DNA from: Aliamphritea ceti
Lineage (GTDB): Bacteria > Pseudomonadota > Gammaproteobacteria > Pseudomonadales > Balneatricaceae
NCBI RefSeq assembly: GCF_024347215.1
Contig: NZ_AP025282.1
Location: 1,240,001-1,304,000, forward strand
Direction of reading: 5' to 3'
DNA: 64,000 bases
The notes beneath the pieces were generated by a model. That model saw only the letters and a program-made list of their open reading frames with translations, made no database searches and was not told the DNA's origin. The first letter of the stretch is position 1. Each line of letters starts with the position of its first letter. Below, one piece after another: positions 9,135 to 18,568 of this stretch. Made by a program: the position numbers and the translations under genes.

Positions 9135-9509
9135 ATGATCTGTGGAATAGGCACTGATATTCTTGATATCGCCCGAATTGAACTGGCGCTGGCACGAACG
9201 CCAAAGTTGTCAGATCGAATTCTGACGCCGGCTGAGCGTGAAGCGTTTGCTGAAAGTGCTCAGCCAGCCAGGTTTTTGGCAAAAAGATTTGCCGCCAAAG
9301 AAGCAGCCGTAAAAGCCTTAGGTACTGGTATTGGCCATGGTATCGGCTGGCAGCAGTTCGAGGTGAGTCATGATGCACTTGGTAAGCCTTTGCTAGCAGT
9401 GACCGGAAATGCTGAATCCCGGGCTGAGGCCGCAGGTATTCGCGCCTGGCATTTGTCCTACAGTGATGAGCAGACACATGTTGTTGCTTTTGTTATCGCG
9501 GAAAACTGA
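9135..9509 (+). CDS. acpS: Holo-[acyl-carrier-protein] synthase
   Basis: A 124-residue 4'-phosphopantetheinyl transferase that converts apo-ACP to holo-ACP for fatty acid synthesis. The two family motifs are intact: GIGTDILDIARIE at the N-terminus (metal-binding Asp) and RFAAKEAAVKALGTG in the middle. Length is normal. It is nine bases after pdxJ, the pairing seen in most gammaproteobacteria. Confidence 0.97.
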   Translation: MICGIGTDILDIARIELALARTPKLSDRILTPAEREAFAESAQPARFLAKRFAAKEAAVKALGTGIGHGIGWQQFEVSHDALGKPLLAVTGNAESRAEAAGIRAWHLSYSDEQTHVVAFVIAEN

Positions 9510-9674
9510 TCGGTAGCTTTACCACTTAAGTAGCGATTGCATGTGGTAGTTTCACTTGAGCTTTACTGACTGTCTCGTTAGTATCCGCTATATAGATTGC
9601 ATTTTAAAAAACAGTTTTTTTATGCAAAAAAGTTATATTTATGCGCCCGTCTGTGTGGGCTTGTCAGGTGACTT

Positions 9675-10571
9675 ATGACGATTCAATTCCCAACCATCGA
9701 AGATTATGTCGGCAATACACCGCTGGTGCGTTTGCAGCGCCTGGATGTTGGCAAGGGTAATACTGTGCTGTGTAAGCTGGAAGGTAATAATCCAGCGGGC
9801 TCAGTAAAAGACCGTCCTGCGATGAGTATGATCCAGCAAGCTGAAGACCGTGGTGATATCAAACCGGGTGATATCCTGATTGAAGCGACATCGGGTAATA
9901 CCGGGATTGCGTTGGCGATGGCTGCAGCTATCAAAGGTTACAAAATGAAGCTGATCATGCCAGATAATGGCAGTGAAGAACGAAAAGCCTCAATGACGGC
10001 CTATGGTGCTGAGCTCATTACTGTTACGTCTGACGAAGGCATGGAAGGTGCCCGTGATCTGGCTCTGAAAATGCAGGCTGAAGGACAGGGTGTTGTGTTA
10101 GACCAGTTTGCGAATATGGATAATCCGGTAGCGCATTATACAGGTACTGGTCCGGAAATCTGGCAGCAGACTCAGGGTACAATCACGCACTTTGTTAGTT
10201 CTATGGGGACAACCGGTACGATTATGGGGACGTCCCGTTACCTGAAAGAACAGAATGCGGATGTTGAAATTATTGGCCTGCAGCCAAGTGATGGTGCTTC
10301 TATCCCGGGGATTCGTCGTTGGCCAGAAGAGTATTTGCCATCTATTTTTGATGCTTCTCGTGTTGATACAGTGCTTGATATTGGCCAGGAAGAAGCGGAA
10401 AACACTATGCGTGCCTTAGCTAAAGAAGAAGGTATCTTTTGTGGTGTGTCTTCAGGAGGGGCTGTTGCCGGTGCATTACGGATAGCACAGCAAGTTGAAA
10501 ACTCTGTCATTGTTTGCATTATCTGTGACCGTGGAGACCGCTATTTATCCACAGGTGTATTTAAGAGTTAA
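9675..10571 (+). CDS. cysM: Cysteine synthase B (O-acetylserine sulfhydrylase)
   Basis: A 298-residue PLP enzyme that makes cysteine from O-acetylserine and sulfide; CysM can also use thiosulfate. The PLP lysine is Lys45 in NPAGSVKDRPA, the substrate loop is TSGNTGIALA and the phosphate-binding loop is GTTGTIMG. The segment RRWPEEYLPSIFD near the C-terminus is CysM-like and separates it from CysK. In Pseudomonas cysM is followed by rlmD and relA; here no rlmD lies between. It stands alone and ends with a terminator. Confidence 0.95.
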   Translation: MTIQFPTIEDYVGNTPLVRLQRLDVGKGNTVLCKLEGNNPAGSVKDRPAMSMIQQAEDRGDIKPGDILIEATSGNTGIALAMAAAIKGYKMKLIMPDNGSEERKASMTAYGAELITVTSDEGMEGARDLALKMQAEGQGVVLDQFANMDNPVAHYTGTGPEIWQQTQGTITHFVSSMGTTGTIMGTSRYLKEQNADVEIIGLQPSDGASIPGIRRWPEEYLPSIFDASRVDTVLDIGQEEAENTMRALAKEEGIFCGVSSGGAVAGALRIAQQVENSVIVCIICDRGDRYLSTGVFKS

Positions 10572-10591
10572 GACTGCTGGAAAACTTTCAA

Positions 10592-10617
10592 AAGGCAGCT
10601 TCGGCTGCCTTTTTACG
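10592..10617 (+). terminator. Rho-independent terminator after cysM
   Basis: The stem aaggcagc/gctgcctt with a TTCG tetraloop is followed by a short T run. It closes cysM. Confidence 0.88.
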
Positions 10618-10797
10618 TTTTAGGGTATCACTTAATAAAACTGAACTTGCTCGCTATCGATGGTCATACAGACTAAAATGTGCGCGCAATATCTAAGGGG
10701 TTTAAGGTTGTTTGTACACTCTTGGTTTAAAGCAGTTGTAAGAACGCGTTGTTAATAGCAGTGACTGATTTAGTCGTAGCTAGTTGAGCAGTAACAA

Positions 10798-10829
10798 TTG
10801 AGCAGTAGTAAAGAATAAAAATTATAAGT
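10798..10829 (+). promoter_or_regulatory. Candidate relA promoter in a 326-base gap
   Basis: The region 10572-10897 holds the cysM terminator and then about 280 bases without a gene. TTGAGC at 10798-10803 stands 17-20 bases before the AT-rich segment ATTATAAG, a plausible sigma-70 promoter for relA. TTGAGCAGTA occurs twice, at 10784-10793 and 10798-10807, a 14-base-spaced direct repeat that might bind a regulator. This is pattern reading only. Confidence 0.3.
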
Positions 10830-10897
10830 GTGTTTCTCAGGGGTAAACAAGCACAGCAAGGTATCGCTTTGCTGGCATAGAGGGAGTGGCGTGAGCC

Positions 10898-13156
10898 ATG
10901 GTTAAAGTACGTGAAGATCATCCTATTCATGATGACGGCAGTGTTGATCTGGATTTATGGATAGAACGTTTACAAGAACAGGTCGAGCTGGATGATGTAG
11001 AAGTCGTTCGTCAGGCTTGTGAGTTAGCACAAAGTTTAAAAGGTCAGGAAGCACCGCCAGAAGAAGCCTGGGCTGAAACAGAAGACAGTTACGTCACAGG
11101 TTTGAAAATGGCACAGATTCTGATTGAGCTAAATCAGGATCAGGATGCACTGGTGGCTGCGATTCTGTATCGCAGTGTGCGTGAACAGAAACTGGCGCTG
11201 GATGATGTTCGCCGTCGGTTTGGTGCAAAAATTGAAAAGCTGGTCGATGGCGTCCTGCAAATGGCTGCGATTGGCAGTCGGCAGAATCCCCGTCGTGAAA
11301 AAGTACTTGGGCAGAGCGGAAATCCATTAGATAACGTCCGGCGTATGCTGGTCTCGATGATTGATGATGTCCGTGTTGTTCTGATCAAGATTGCAGAGCG
11401 TACCTGTGCTATTCGTGGTGTAAAACAGGGTTCCCGCAAGAAGCGTTATATCGTCGCCCGTGAAGTGTTTGATGTGTATGCCCCTTTGGCGCACCGTTTG
11501 GGTATCGGCCATATAAAGTGGGAGTTGGAAGACCTTTCGTTTCGTTACCTGAAACCGAATGATTACAAGCGCATTGCAGGTTTACTGGACGAAAAACGTC
11601 TCGACCGTCAGGAGTTCATCGGCACTGTGCTTGAAATCCTGGATACTGAGTTAGATCAGGCCAGTATTAAAGGTGATATGTCTGGCCGTGCCAAACATAT
11701 TTATAGTATCTGGCGCAAAATGCAGCGTAAGAATATCGACTTTAATCAGGTCTATGATATTCGTGCGGTACGGATTCTGGTTCCTGAAATTCGTGACTGT
11801 TATACCGTACTTGGGATTGTGCATGGTTTATGGCGCAATATTCCGCATGAGTTTGACGATTACATAGCATCTCCGAAAGCAAACGGGTATCGCTCTCTGC
11901 ATACCGCTGTATTTGGTCCGGATAATAAGGTACTTGAGATTCAGATCCGTACTCATACGATGCACGAAGAAGCTGAGTTGGGTGTATGTGCCCACTGGCT
12001 TTATAAGGGAACAGATACTCAGTCGCAAAGTTCTTCTTATGAAGAGAAGATCGCCTGGTTGCGTCAGGTTCTTGAATGGACTGAAGATCTGGGTGGCAGT
12101 GAAGAATTCTCAGATATGATCAGTGGTGATGTAACCCACGACCGGGTGTACGTGTTTACACCTGATGGTCATGTGGTGGATATGCCTTCTGAGTCAACCC
12201 CGGTGGACTTTGCTTATCGGGTACATACTGAAGTTGGCCACCGTTGCCGTGGTGCAAAGGTGAATGGCAGAATAGTTCCACTGACTCGCCAACTGCAAAC
12301 CGGTGATCAGATTGAAATTCTAACCTCGAATGTGGAGCATCCCCGTCGTGACTGGTTGAACTCTAACCTTGGCTATATCACTAATTCCCGCTCCCGTGCC
12401 AAAGTACAACACTGGTTTAAAGAGCAGGATAAAGATAAGAATGCTGCAGCGGGTCGTAAGATAGTCGAACGCGAATTCCACCGTCTTGCGATTGAGTTAG
12501 CAGAAATTAATTTTAGTCAGTTAGCTGAACAGGTTAATTACAAAAATTCAGAAGATATGAACGCTGCACTCGGTGCCGGAGACTTGCGTTTATCCCAGAT
12601 TATTAATGCTGCGCAACAGCAGGTAGAAACAGAGCAGGTTGATGAACAGCTGGATCTGGAGTTGCCGTCTTTTGTTGAGAAGTCATCTGAAACCTATGAA
12701 GGTATTAAGATTCGTGGTGTTGGTAATCTGCTGACCACAATTGCTTCATGCTGTAAGCCGGTTCCGGGTGATCCTATCATTGGTTATATCACCTTGGGCC
12801 GTGGCGTTTCGATTCACCGGGAAGATTGCAACAATGCGTTCCAGCTACGTCAGAACGAAGCAGAGCGAATCATTGAAGTAAGCTGGAGCGAAGAAGGTGA
12901 ATCGACTTATCCGGTCGATATCTTTATTGAAGCTTTTGACCGCTCTGGACTACTGCGTGATGTGATGATGGTGTTGGCTAATGAGGATATCAATGTCATT
13001 GCTGCTCAGACCCGGTCTGATAAGAAGAGCAACGTTGCTCAGTTGAGTCTGACTGTTGAGATTGGTCGTCTGGATCTGCTGGGGCGGATTATGGATAAGA
13101 TTAATCAGGTTCAAAACGTAACAGACGTGCATCGTCAGCGTAACAGCGGTCTGTAG
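10898..13156 (+). CDS. relA: GTP pyrophosphokinase RelA, (p)ppGpp synthetase I
   Basis: A 752-residue ribosome-associated alarmone synthetase that responds to uncharged tRNA. Order of domains: degenerate hydrolase HD domain (about 60-200), synthetase (about 240-370, with SPKANGYRSLHTAV and EIQIRT), TGS domain (about 410-470, VYVFTPDGHVVDMP), helical and zinc-finger regions (CCKPVPGD), and a C-terminal ACT domain. The HD motif of active hydrolases is replaced by YRSVREQ (91-97), so this is the synthetase-only RelA and not SpoT. mazG follows after 25 bases. Confidence 0.97.
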   Translation: MVKVREDHPIHDDGSVDLDLWIERLQEQVELDDVEVVRQACELAQSLKGQEAPPEEAWAETEDSYVTGLKMAQILIELNQDQDALVAAILYRSVREQKLALDDVRRRFGAKIEKLVDGVLQMAAIGSRQNPRREKVLGQSGNPLDNVRRMLVSMIDDVRVVLIKIAERTCAIRGVKQGSRKKRYIVAREVFDVYAPLAHRLGIGHIKWELEDLSFRYLKPNDYKRIAGLLDEKRLDRQEFIGTVLEILDTELDQASIKGDMSGRAKHIYSIWRKMQRKNIDFNQVYDIRAVRILVPEIRDCYTVLGIVHGLWRNIPHEFDDYIASPKANGYRSLHTAVFGPDNKVLEIQIRTHTMHEEAELGVCAHWLYKGTDTQSQSSSYEEKIAWLRQVLEWTEDLGGSEEFSDMISGDVTHDRVYVFTPDGHVVDMPSESTPVDFAYRVHTEVGHRCRGAKVNGRIVPLTRQLQTGDQIEILTSNVEHPRRDWLNSNLGYITNSRSRAKVQHWFKEQDKDKNAAAGRKIVEREFHRLAIELAEINFSQLAEQVNYKNSEDMNAALGAGDLRLSQIINAAQQQVETEQVDEQLDLELPSFVEKSSETYEGIKIRGVGNLLTTIASCCKPVPGDPIIGYITLGRGVSIHREDCNNAFQLRQNEAERIIEVSWSEEGESTYPVDIFIEAFDRSGLLRDVMMVLANEDINVIAAQTRSDKKSNVAQLSLTVEIGRLDLLGRIMDKINQVQNVTDVHRQRNSGL

Positions 13157-13181
13157 CAGGCCGCTGCAGCAGGAATATTTC

Positions 13182-13997
13182 ATGAAGTCATATACTCTGG
13201 ATGATTTACTTTATTTGATGAACCGTCTGCGGGATCCGCAGACCGGCTGTCCATGGGATATAAAGCAGGATTTTGCGAGTATTGTTCCCCATACATTAGA
13301 AGAAGCTTACGAAGTTGCTGATACTATCGAGCGTAAAGACTGGCCGCATCTTCAGGATGAGTTAGGTGATTTACTCTTTCAGGTTATTTTCTATGCGCAA
13401 CTGGGTAAAGAACAAAACAGTTTTGATTTCGAAAGCGTAATTGATGGTCTTGTAACTAAGCTAATTCGGCGCCATCCCCATGTATTTCCTGATGGAGAGC
13501 TCACTGCTGAGCGTGTCGGTGGCGAATTAACGGATGCTGAGATTAAAGCTAACTGGGAAGCAATAAAGCGTCAGGAACGTGCTGATAAACCGGTGGCTAA
13601 AATGCGGGTGTTAGATGATGTTCCCAGAACATTACCGGCGATTACCCGAGCTGAAAAACTGACCCGTCGGGCCTCTCAAGTGGGTTTTGACTGGGGGGCG
13701 GCATTACCGGTTTTAGATAAAATCGAAGAAGAAATTGCAGAGTTACGTGAAGCTATTGCTGAGGGTAATTTAGATGAAGTGCGTGATGAGTTTGGCGACT
13801 TGCTTTTTGCTCAGGTAAATCTGGCACGGCATTTAGGTATTAATCCGGATACTGCATTACGTGGCTGTAATCAGAAATTTGAACGCCGTTTTAATTATAT
13901 TGAAGATCAGGTAGATGCCGGAAAAGGTGACTGGCATGCTTATAGTCTGGATGAATTAGATGCCTGGTGGGATGAAGCAAAACTGAAAGGGCTGTAA
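13182..13997 (+). CDS. mazG: Nucleoside triphosphate pyrophosphohydrolase MazG
   Basis: A 271-residue protein with two MazG domains. Each carries the EExxE-12-ExxD type metal-binding pattern: LEEAYEVADTIE with DELGDLLFQV in the N-terminal half and EEIAELREAI with DEFGDLLFA in the C-terminal half. E. coli MazG hydrolyses all NTPs and dampens ppGpp-related starvation effects. Its place 25 bases after relA is conserved and fits that link. Confidence 0.95.
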   Translation: MKSYTLDDLLYLMNRLRDPQTGCPWDIKQDFASIVPHTLEEAYEVADTIERKDWPHLQDELGDLLFQVIFYAQLGKEQNSFDFESVIDGLVTKLIRRHPHVFPDGELTAERVGGELTDAEIKANWEAIKRQERADKPVAKMRVLDDVPRTLPAITRAEKLTRRASQVGFDWGAALPVLDKIEEEIAELREAIAEGNLDEVRDEFGDLLFAQVNLARHLGINPDTALRGCNQKFERRFNYIEDQVDAGKGDWHAYSLDELDAWWDEAKLKGL

Positions 13998-14030
13998 TAA
14001 CAGTTCTTTAGTGGCCGACAGGAAATAATT

Positions 14031-14423
14031 ATGGGCTTACCACCGGTTAAGTTTATTGTTATCGCAGGTTTGATTATGTTGCTGGCGGTGTGGAATCACT
14101 TCCGCGAAGCAGATCAGCGTCAATTACTGTTAGCTGAAGGCTTTGTTGTTACTTCAGAACTAGATGGCTCACCGGCTATTCTTATTAGCGAAGTGCGTCA
14201 GCAGCTGGCAGTTTTATACCCTGATGGATTTGTGCGTACTTCTTTCGATCAGGTCGCCGGTATTGATATGACTTTTCAACTGAATAGCCAGCAGGAGCGA
14301 ATGAATCACCAGCTGGTTATTACGCTTAAAGACGCTGCTGAAACCAGGTGGCGGATTCATTTTCCTAATGATGGCCTGCTGGAAACAGCTAAATCCAGCC
14401 TGGATCGTTTGATCCAAAACTGA
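14031..14423 (+). CDS. Hypothetical single-pass membrane protein
   Basis: I do not recognise this 130-residue protein. It begins with a hydrophobic segment (about residues 7-22, KFIVIAGLIMLLAVWN) which is probably a membrane anchor, then a soluble domain with alternating strands (residues 35-128). The frame has a plausible Shine-Dalgarno (aggaaata) and codon use like its neighbours. It lies 33 bases after mazG and is probably cotranscribed with relA-mazG. A role cannot be assigned. Confidence 0.7.
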   Translation: MGLPPVKFIVIAGLIMLLAVWNHFREADQRQLLLAEGFVVTSELDGSPAILISEVRQQLAVLYPDGFVRTSFDQVAGIDMTFQLNSQQERMNHQLVITLKDAAETRWRIHFPNDGLLETAKSSLDRLIQN

Positions 14424-14529
14424 GTTTTTCAGTTCATTTATTAGCCTTTCTTACTCGTCCGTTCGGCCTATTGTGCCAGCATCAGATTGGAGTAATATCG
14501 TAATCAAATGCCCGTCTGAGGAGATTACG

Positions 14530-17136
14530 ATGAATAGTCTGCACGAAGACCTACGCGATGATGTAAGGATGCTGGGGGATTGTTTGGGGAAAATTATTGC
14601 GGCGCAACGCGGCGATGATTTTGTAGCAAAAATTGAGCAGATACGCCATTTAGCCAAACAGGCGAGAGCCTTAGGACAACCTGCGGATGATGAATTGCTG
14701 GAAACACTGGGGCAGTTATCAGACGATGAGCTGCTTGCAGTTGCCAGAGCATTTAGCCAGTTTTTAAACCTTGCCAATATTGCAGAAGAACACCATCGTG
14801 TGAGACGTCGTTCGGGAATTCTTGATGCATGCCACAGTGATTCTTTCTGTGGCTTGTTGGGGCGTTTGCTTCATCAGGGACTTAGTAAACAGGACATCGC
14901 CAATCAGGTAAGTCAGTTAGATGTAGAGCTGGTACTGACTGCACATCCCACAGAAGTTAACCGCCGTACCCTTATTCAGAAATTTGATGCCATAACCGAC
15001 TGCCTTAAGCGCAACGATCGGGACGAGTCCGTGCGGTACCGTTTACAGGATCTGATTGCCCAGGCCTGGCATACCAATGAAATTCGTACTCACCGCCCAA
15101 CGCCTGTTGATGAGGCTAAATGGGGCTTTACGGTTATTGAAAACTCTTTATGGCAGGCAGTTCCAGCGTTCTTGCGGCGCTTAGACCGACAGTTATTCGA
15201 TGCAACTGGTCATCACTTGCCTCTTGATGCTGCTCCGGTTCGTTTTGCTTCCTGGATGGGAGGCGACAGGGATGGTAATCCAAATGTAACCGCGGATGTG
15301 ACAGAGCGGGTTTTGCTATTGTCGCGTTGGATGGCGACAGACTTATATCTGAAAGATATTGAGCAGCTGCGGATTGAGCTGTCGATGGCGGACTGCTCTG
15401 ATGAATTGCGTGCAGCAGTGGGGGACCATAAAGAGCCATACCGGGAATTACTGAGAAAATTGCGACAACGTTTCCGTACCAGTCAGCAGAGCCTTCAGCA
15501 ATGCTTACAGGGAATGCCGGTAGATCGAGATGACATGATTATTACCCGTGAGCTGGTGGTCATTCCCTTGATGCTGATTGATCGCTCTTTGCGACAATGC
15601 GGTATGGACGTCATTGCTGATGGCCTGCTACAGGATATGTTACGCCGAGTGTCCTGCTTCGGTCTGAGTCTGGTGCGTTTAGATATTCGCCAGAACGCCG
15701 ACCGTCATGAACAGGTAATAGCGGAGTTATGCGAATATTATGAACTTGGTGGTTATTTAAGCTGGTCAGAAACTGAAAAGCAGACATACCTTATTGGTGA
15801 GTTACAAAATAAACGGCCTTTATTACCTTCTCGCTGGCAGCCTTCAGATGATGCTGCGGAAGTCATTGCGACTTGTAAAGTGGTTGCCCGTGAAGAGGCT
15901 GATGCTTTAGGTTCTTATGTGATTTCTATGGCGAGCCAGCCTTCTGATGTACTGGCAGTTATTCTGTTGTTGAGGGAAATGGGTATTCAGCACAATATTG
16001 CAGTTGTGCCGTTGTTTGAAACTCTTGATGATCTGGACAATGCGAGCAGTTGTATTGAGCAACTGTTAGATATTCCCTGGTACAAAGCTTATATCCAGGG
16101 GCATCAGGAAGTTATGATTGGATATTCTGACTCAGCTAAAGATGCTGGTCAGTTAGCCGCTGCGTGGGGGCAATACCGTGCGCAGGAAGCGCTGACTGCA
16201 CTGTGTAAATCCCATGATGTACATCTGAAGCTGTTTCATGGCCGTGGTGGTACCGTTGGCCGTGGCGGCGGACCAAGCCATACAGCGATACTGGCGCAAC
16301 CACCAGGGTCAGTAAATGGTAGTTTAAGAGTCACTGAGCAGGGGGAGATGATCCGCTTTAAGTTTGGTGTACCTGAAATTGCTGAAAGAAATATGGAGCT
16401 GTATGCGTCAGCGACGTTGGAGGCTACCTTAGCACCTCATGCTAAACCAAAGCCTGAGTGGCGCGAACTCATGACACAATTGTCTGGCACAGGGTTGCGG
16501 CACTATCGACAGGTGGTACGTCATGATCCGCAGTTTGTTGCGTATTTTCGTGCAGCGACACCGGAGCAGGAGTTAGCGAAGTTACCTTTAGGCAGCCGGC
16601 CAGCTAAACGTAAAGCTGATGGCGGTGTTGAAAGTCTGCGGGCGATTCCCTGGATTTTTGCCTGGACTCAGATCCGCCTGATGTTACCTGCATGGTTAGG
16701 CAGTGATAATGCTTTACAGGAAGCCGTTGATCATAAGCAGTTGTCCCTGATTACTGAGATGAGGCAGCAGTGGCCTTTTTTTCGTTCGTATATAGATATG
16801 CTGGAAATGGTGGTGGCTAAAGCAGATGAAAATATTGCTGCTTATTACGATAAACGTCTGGTTTCAGATGAACTGACGGTTCTGGGTGCGGATCTGCGTT
16901 GCCGGTTGGCACATACTGTTTCTCTGGTGAAGCAGATAAAAAATCAGAGTGAATTGCTGGTGGAAAATCCGGTGATCAGACAGTCGATAGATGTACGTAA
17001 TCCTTATATTGATCCACTGCATTTATTACAGGCTGAATTGCTTTATCGCGACAGAAATCAGCCGGATGAAAAGCTTGAACAGGCACTGATGATTACCATG
17101 GCAGGTATCTCTGCGGGGATGCGAAACACCGGATAA
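14530..17136 (+). CDS. ppc: Phosphoenolpyruvate carboxylase
   Basis: An 868-residue anaplerotic enzyme that makes oxaloacetate from PEP and bicarbonate. The catalytic histidine is His139 in LTAHPTEVNRR; the second signature FHGRGGTVGRGGGP and the GYSDSAKDAG motif are intact. The C-terminus ends in NTG, as usual for the allosteric aspartate site. I chose ATG at 14530 because GAGGAG precedes it; an earlier ATG in frame adds 19 residues with no family similarity. Confidence 0.96.
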   Translation: MNSLHEDLRDDVRMLGDCLGKIIAAQRGDDFVAKIEQIRHLAKQARALGQPADDELLETLGQLSDDELLAVARAFSQFLNLANIAEEHHRVRRRSGILDACHSDSFCGLLGRLLHQGLSKQDIANQVSQLDVELVLTAHPTEVNRRTLIQKFDAITDCLKRNDRDESVRYRLQDLIAQAWHTNEIRTHRPTPVDEAKWGFTVIENSLWQAVPAFLRRLDRQLFDATGHHLPLDAAPVRFASWMGGDRDGNPNVTADVTERVLLLSRWMATDLYLKDIEQLRIELSMADCSDELRAAVGDHKEPYRELLRKLRQRFRTSQQSLQQCLQGMPVDRDDMIITRELVVIPLMLIDRSLRQCGMDVIADGLLQDMLRRVSCFGLSLVRLDIRQNADRHEQVIAELCEYYELGGYLSWSETEKQTYLIGELQNKRPLLPSRWQPSDDAAEVIATCKVVAREEADALGSYVISMASQPSDVLAVILLLREMGIQHNIAVVPLFETLDDLDNASSCIEQLLDIPWYKAYIQGHQEVMIGYSDSAKDAGQLAAAWGQYRAQEALTALCKSHDVHLKLFHGRGGTVGRGGGPSHTAILAQPPGSVNGSLRVTEQGEMIRFKFGVPEIAERNMELYASATLEATLAPHAKPKPEWRELMTQLSGTGLRHYRQVVRHDPQFVAYFRAATPEQELAKLPLGSRPAKRKADGGVESLRAIPWIFAWTQIRLMLPAWLGSDNALQEAVDHKQLSLITEMRQQWPFFRSYIDMLEMVVAKADENIAAYYDKRLVSDELTVLGADLRCRLAHTVSLVKQIKNQSELLVENPVIRQSIDVRNPYIDPLHLLQAELLYRDRNQPDEKLEQALMITMAGISAGMRNTG

Positions 17137-17427
17137 TCCTGTTTCAGGCTAAAACTGTCGTATCCGGGCAAGATGTTAGCCTATTAGGGGGTTGAACCCG
17201 ACAGCGGTTTTGACTAGCCTTGATGGCTTGTATTTGCTTTGGCAGTTTTATATTGCTGACAAGTCAGAGCGAAGCGCCGGTGTCTGAGCAGATTTCACCG
17301 AGTTAAGCAGGGCTGGCGATACACGCATACGATGCGTGACGTACAAGAGTTCGGAACAGAATTTTACTCCGGTTGCTAAGGCAGCCTGAGTCCAGATTAT
17401 TATAAATTGACGAGGAGCAATCCTGAT

Positions 17428-18084
17428 ATGCGTATTATTCTTTTAGGCGCCCCAGGTGCAGGTAAAGGTACTCAGGCACAATACATTTGTGACAAGTACA
17501 GCATTCCACAGATCTCAACCGGCGATATGCTGCGTGCGGCGGTGAAAGCTGGCACACCACTGGGTATTGAAGCGAAGAAGGTAATGGACGCAGGTGGCCT
17601 GGTGTCTGATGACATTATTATTGGACTGGTGAAAGAGCGTATTACTGAAGCTGACTGCGTAAACGGTTGTCTGTTTGATGGTTTCCCTCGTACGATTCCT
17701 CAGGCTGATGCTATGAAAGACGCCGGTGTAGAGATTGATGCTGTCGTAGAAATTGATGTGGCTGATGAAGAAATCATCAAGCGTATGAGTGGTCGCCGTG
17801 TTCATCCGGGCTCTGGCCGTACATATCACGTTGTTTTTAATCCGCCTAAAGAAGAAGGCAAGGATGACGCGACCGGTGAAGAGTTGGTCCAGCGTGACGA
17901 TGATCATGAAGATACCGTACGTTTGCGTCTGGGTGTTTACCATGAGCAAACAGCGCCTCTGGTTAGCTATTACAAAGGTTGGGCTGATGAAACACCAGAG
18001 TCTGCGCCACAGTATAAATACATTGCCGGCGTAGGCAGCGTAGATGATATCCGTGATGCAGTATTTGCATCGCTTGATGCGTAA
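17428..18084 (+). CDS. adk: Adenylate kinase
   Basis: A 218-residue kinase that equilibrates ATP, ADP and AMP. P-loop GAPGAGKGTQ is at residues 7-16, the AMP-binding STGDMLR follows, and the LID domain (GRRVHPGSGRTYH to ELVQRDDD) is long and lacks the four zinc cysteines, as in other gammaproteobacteria. The ATG at 17428 has GAGGAG in front; an in-frame TTG 21 bases upstream is less likely. The 291 bases before it hold no gene and presumably its promoter. Confidence 0.97.
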   Translation: MRIILLGAPGAGKGTQAQYICDKYSIPQISTGDMLRAAVKAGTPLGIEAKKVMDAGGLVSDDIIIGLVKERITEADCVNGCLFDGFPRTIPQADAMKDAGVEIDAVVEIDVADEEIIKRMSGRRVHPGSGRTYHVVFNPPKEEGKDDATGEELVQRDDDHEDTVRLRLGVYHEQTAPLVSYYKGWADETPESAPQYKYIAGVGSVDDIRDAVFASLDA

Positions 18085-18102
18085 TCACTAATTATCAACA
18101 TG

Positions 18103-18131
18103 AAAAATGGGCCTGATGGCCCATTTTTTTG
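18103..18131 (+). terminator. Rho-independent terminator after adk
   Basis: The stem aaatgggcc/ggcccattt with a TGAT-type loop is followed by a T run. It closes adk. Confidence 0.92.
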
Positions 18132-18568
18132 TCTGAGTGTTTGTTTTATGGGCTAGTGTGACTAAATTTTGCACAGCACTAATCACCGCTAAGGCCTTTA
18201 TATTAGGGAGTTTTAATTAAGTAGAAATGATTATGTGCAGAATAACGCACAGTTTTTTCTTGTTTTTAACTTTATCCAGAGAATTTTTTGCGTCAGTGAT
18301 ATTTACTACATTCTGAGCTGGAAACCGAGGAAATATGCTGGTTTTAGCGGTGTTTAAACGGACATTTAAGTTCTTTAGTTTTTACCTGACGGTCAGTTAC
18401 ACGTTGTTTTTGTACTATATTTAACCGACGGCTGTGTTGCGCCTGAAAATAGCTCATGTTATTAAATTGGTGTGTTTGAATAGCTCATCTTGAATAGATT
18501 TACCGTTTCAAGACTGCAAAAAAATAATAAAACTGTGTTTGGACAAAACTATCGTGAGGACACTTTCA
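18132..18568 (+). promoter_or_regulatory. AT-rich leader region of the aap operon
   Basis: These 437 bases hold no credible gene. An imperfect palindrome, tgtgc-N8-gcaca, lies at 18234-18251 and is followed by a T-rich stretch, so it could be an operator or a weak terminator. TTGAATAG occurs twice (18476-18483 and 18490-18497). The length suggests regulated transcription of aapJ, possibly by nitrogen status, but I see no convincing sigma-54 or NtrC site. Confidence 0.3.

Noticed and set aside
17515..17949. 144-codon open frame antisense to adk
   Set aside because: Shadow of adk; low-quality protein pattern.
18234..18251. NtrC or sigma-54 site upstream of aapJ
   Set aside because: The TGTGC/GCACA dyad does not match the NtrC consensus and there is no GG-N10-GC element near the start.
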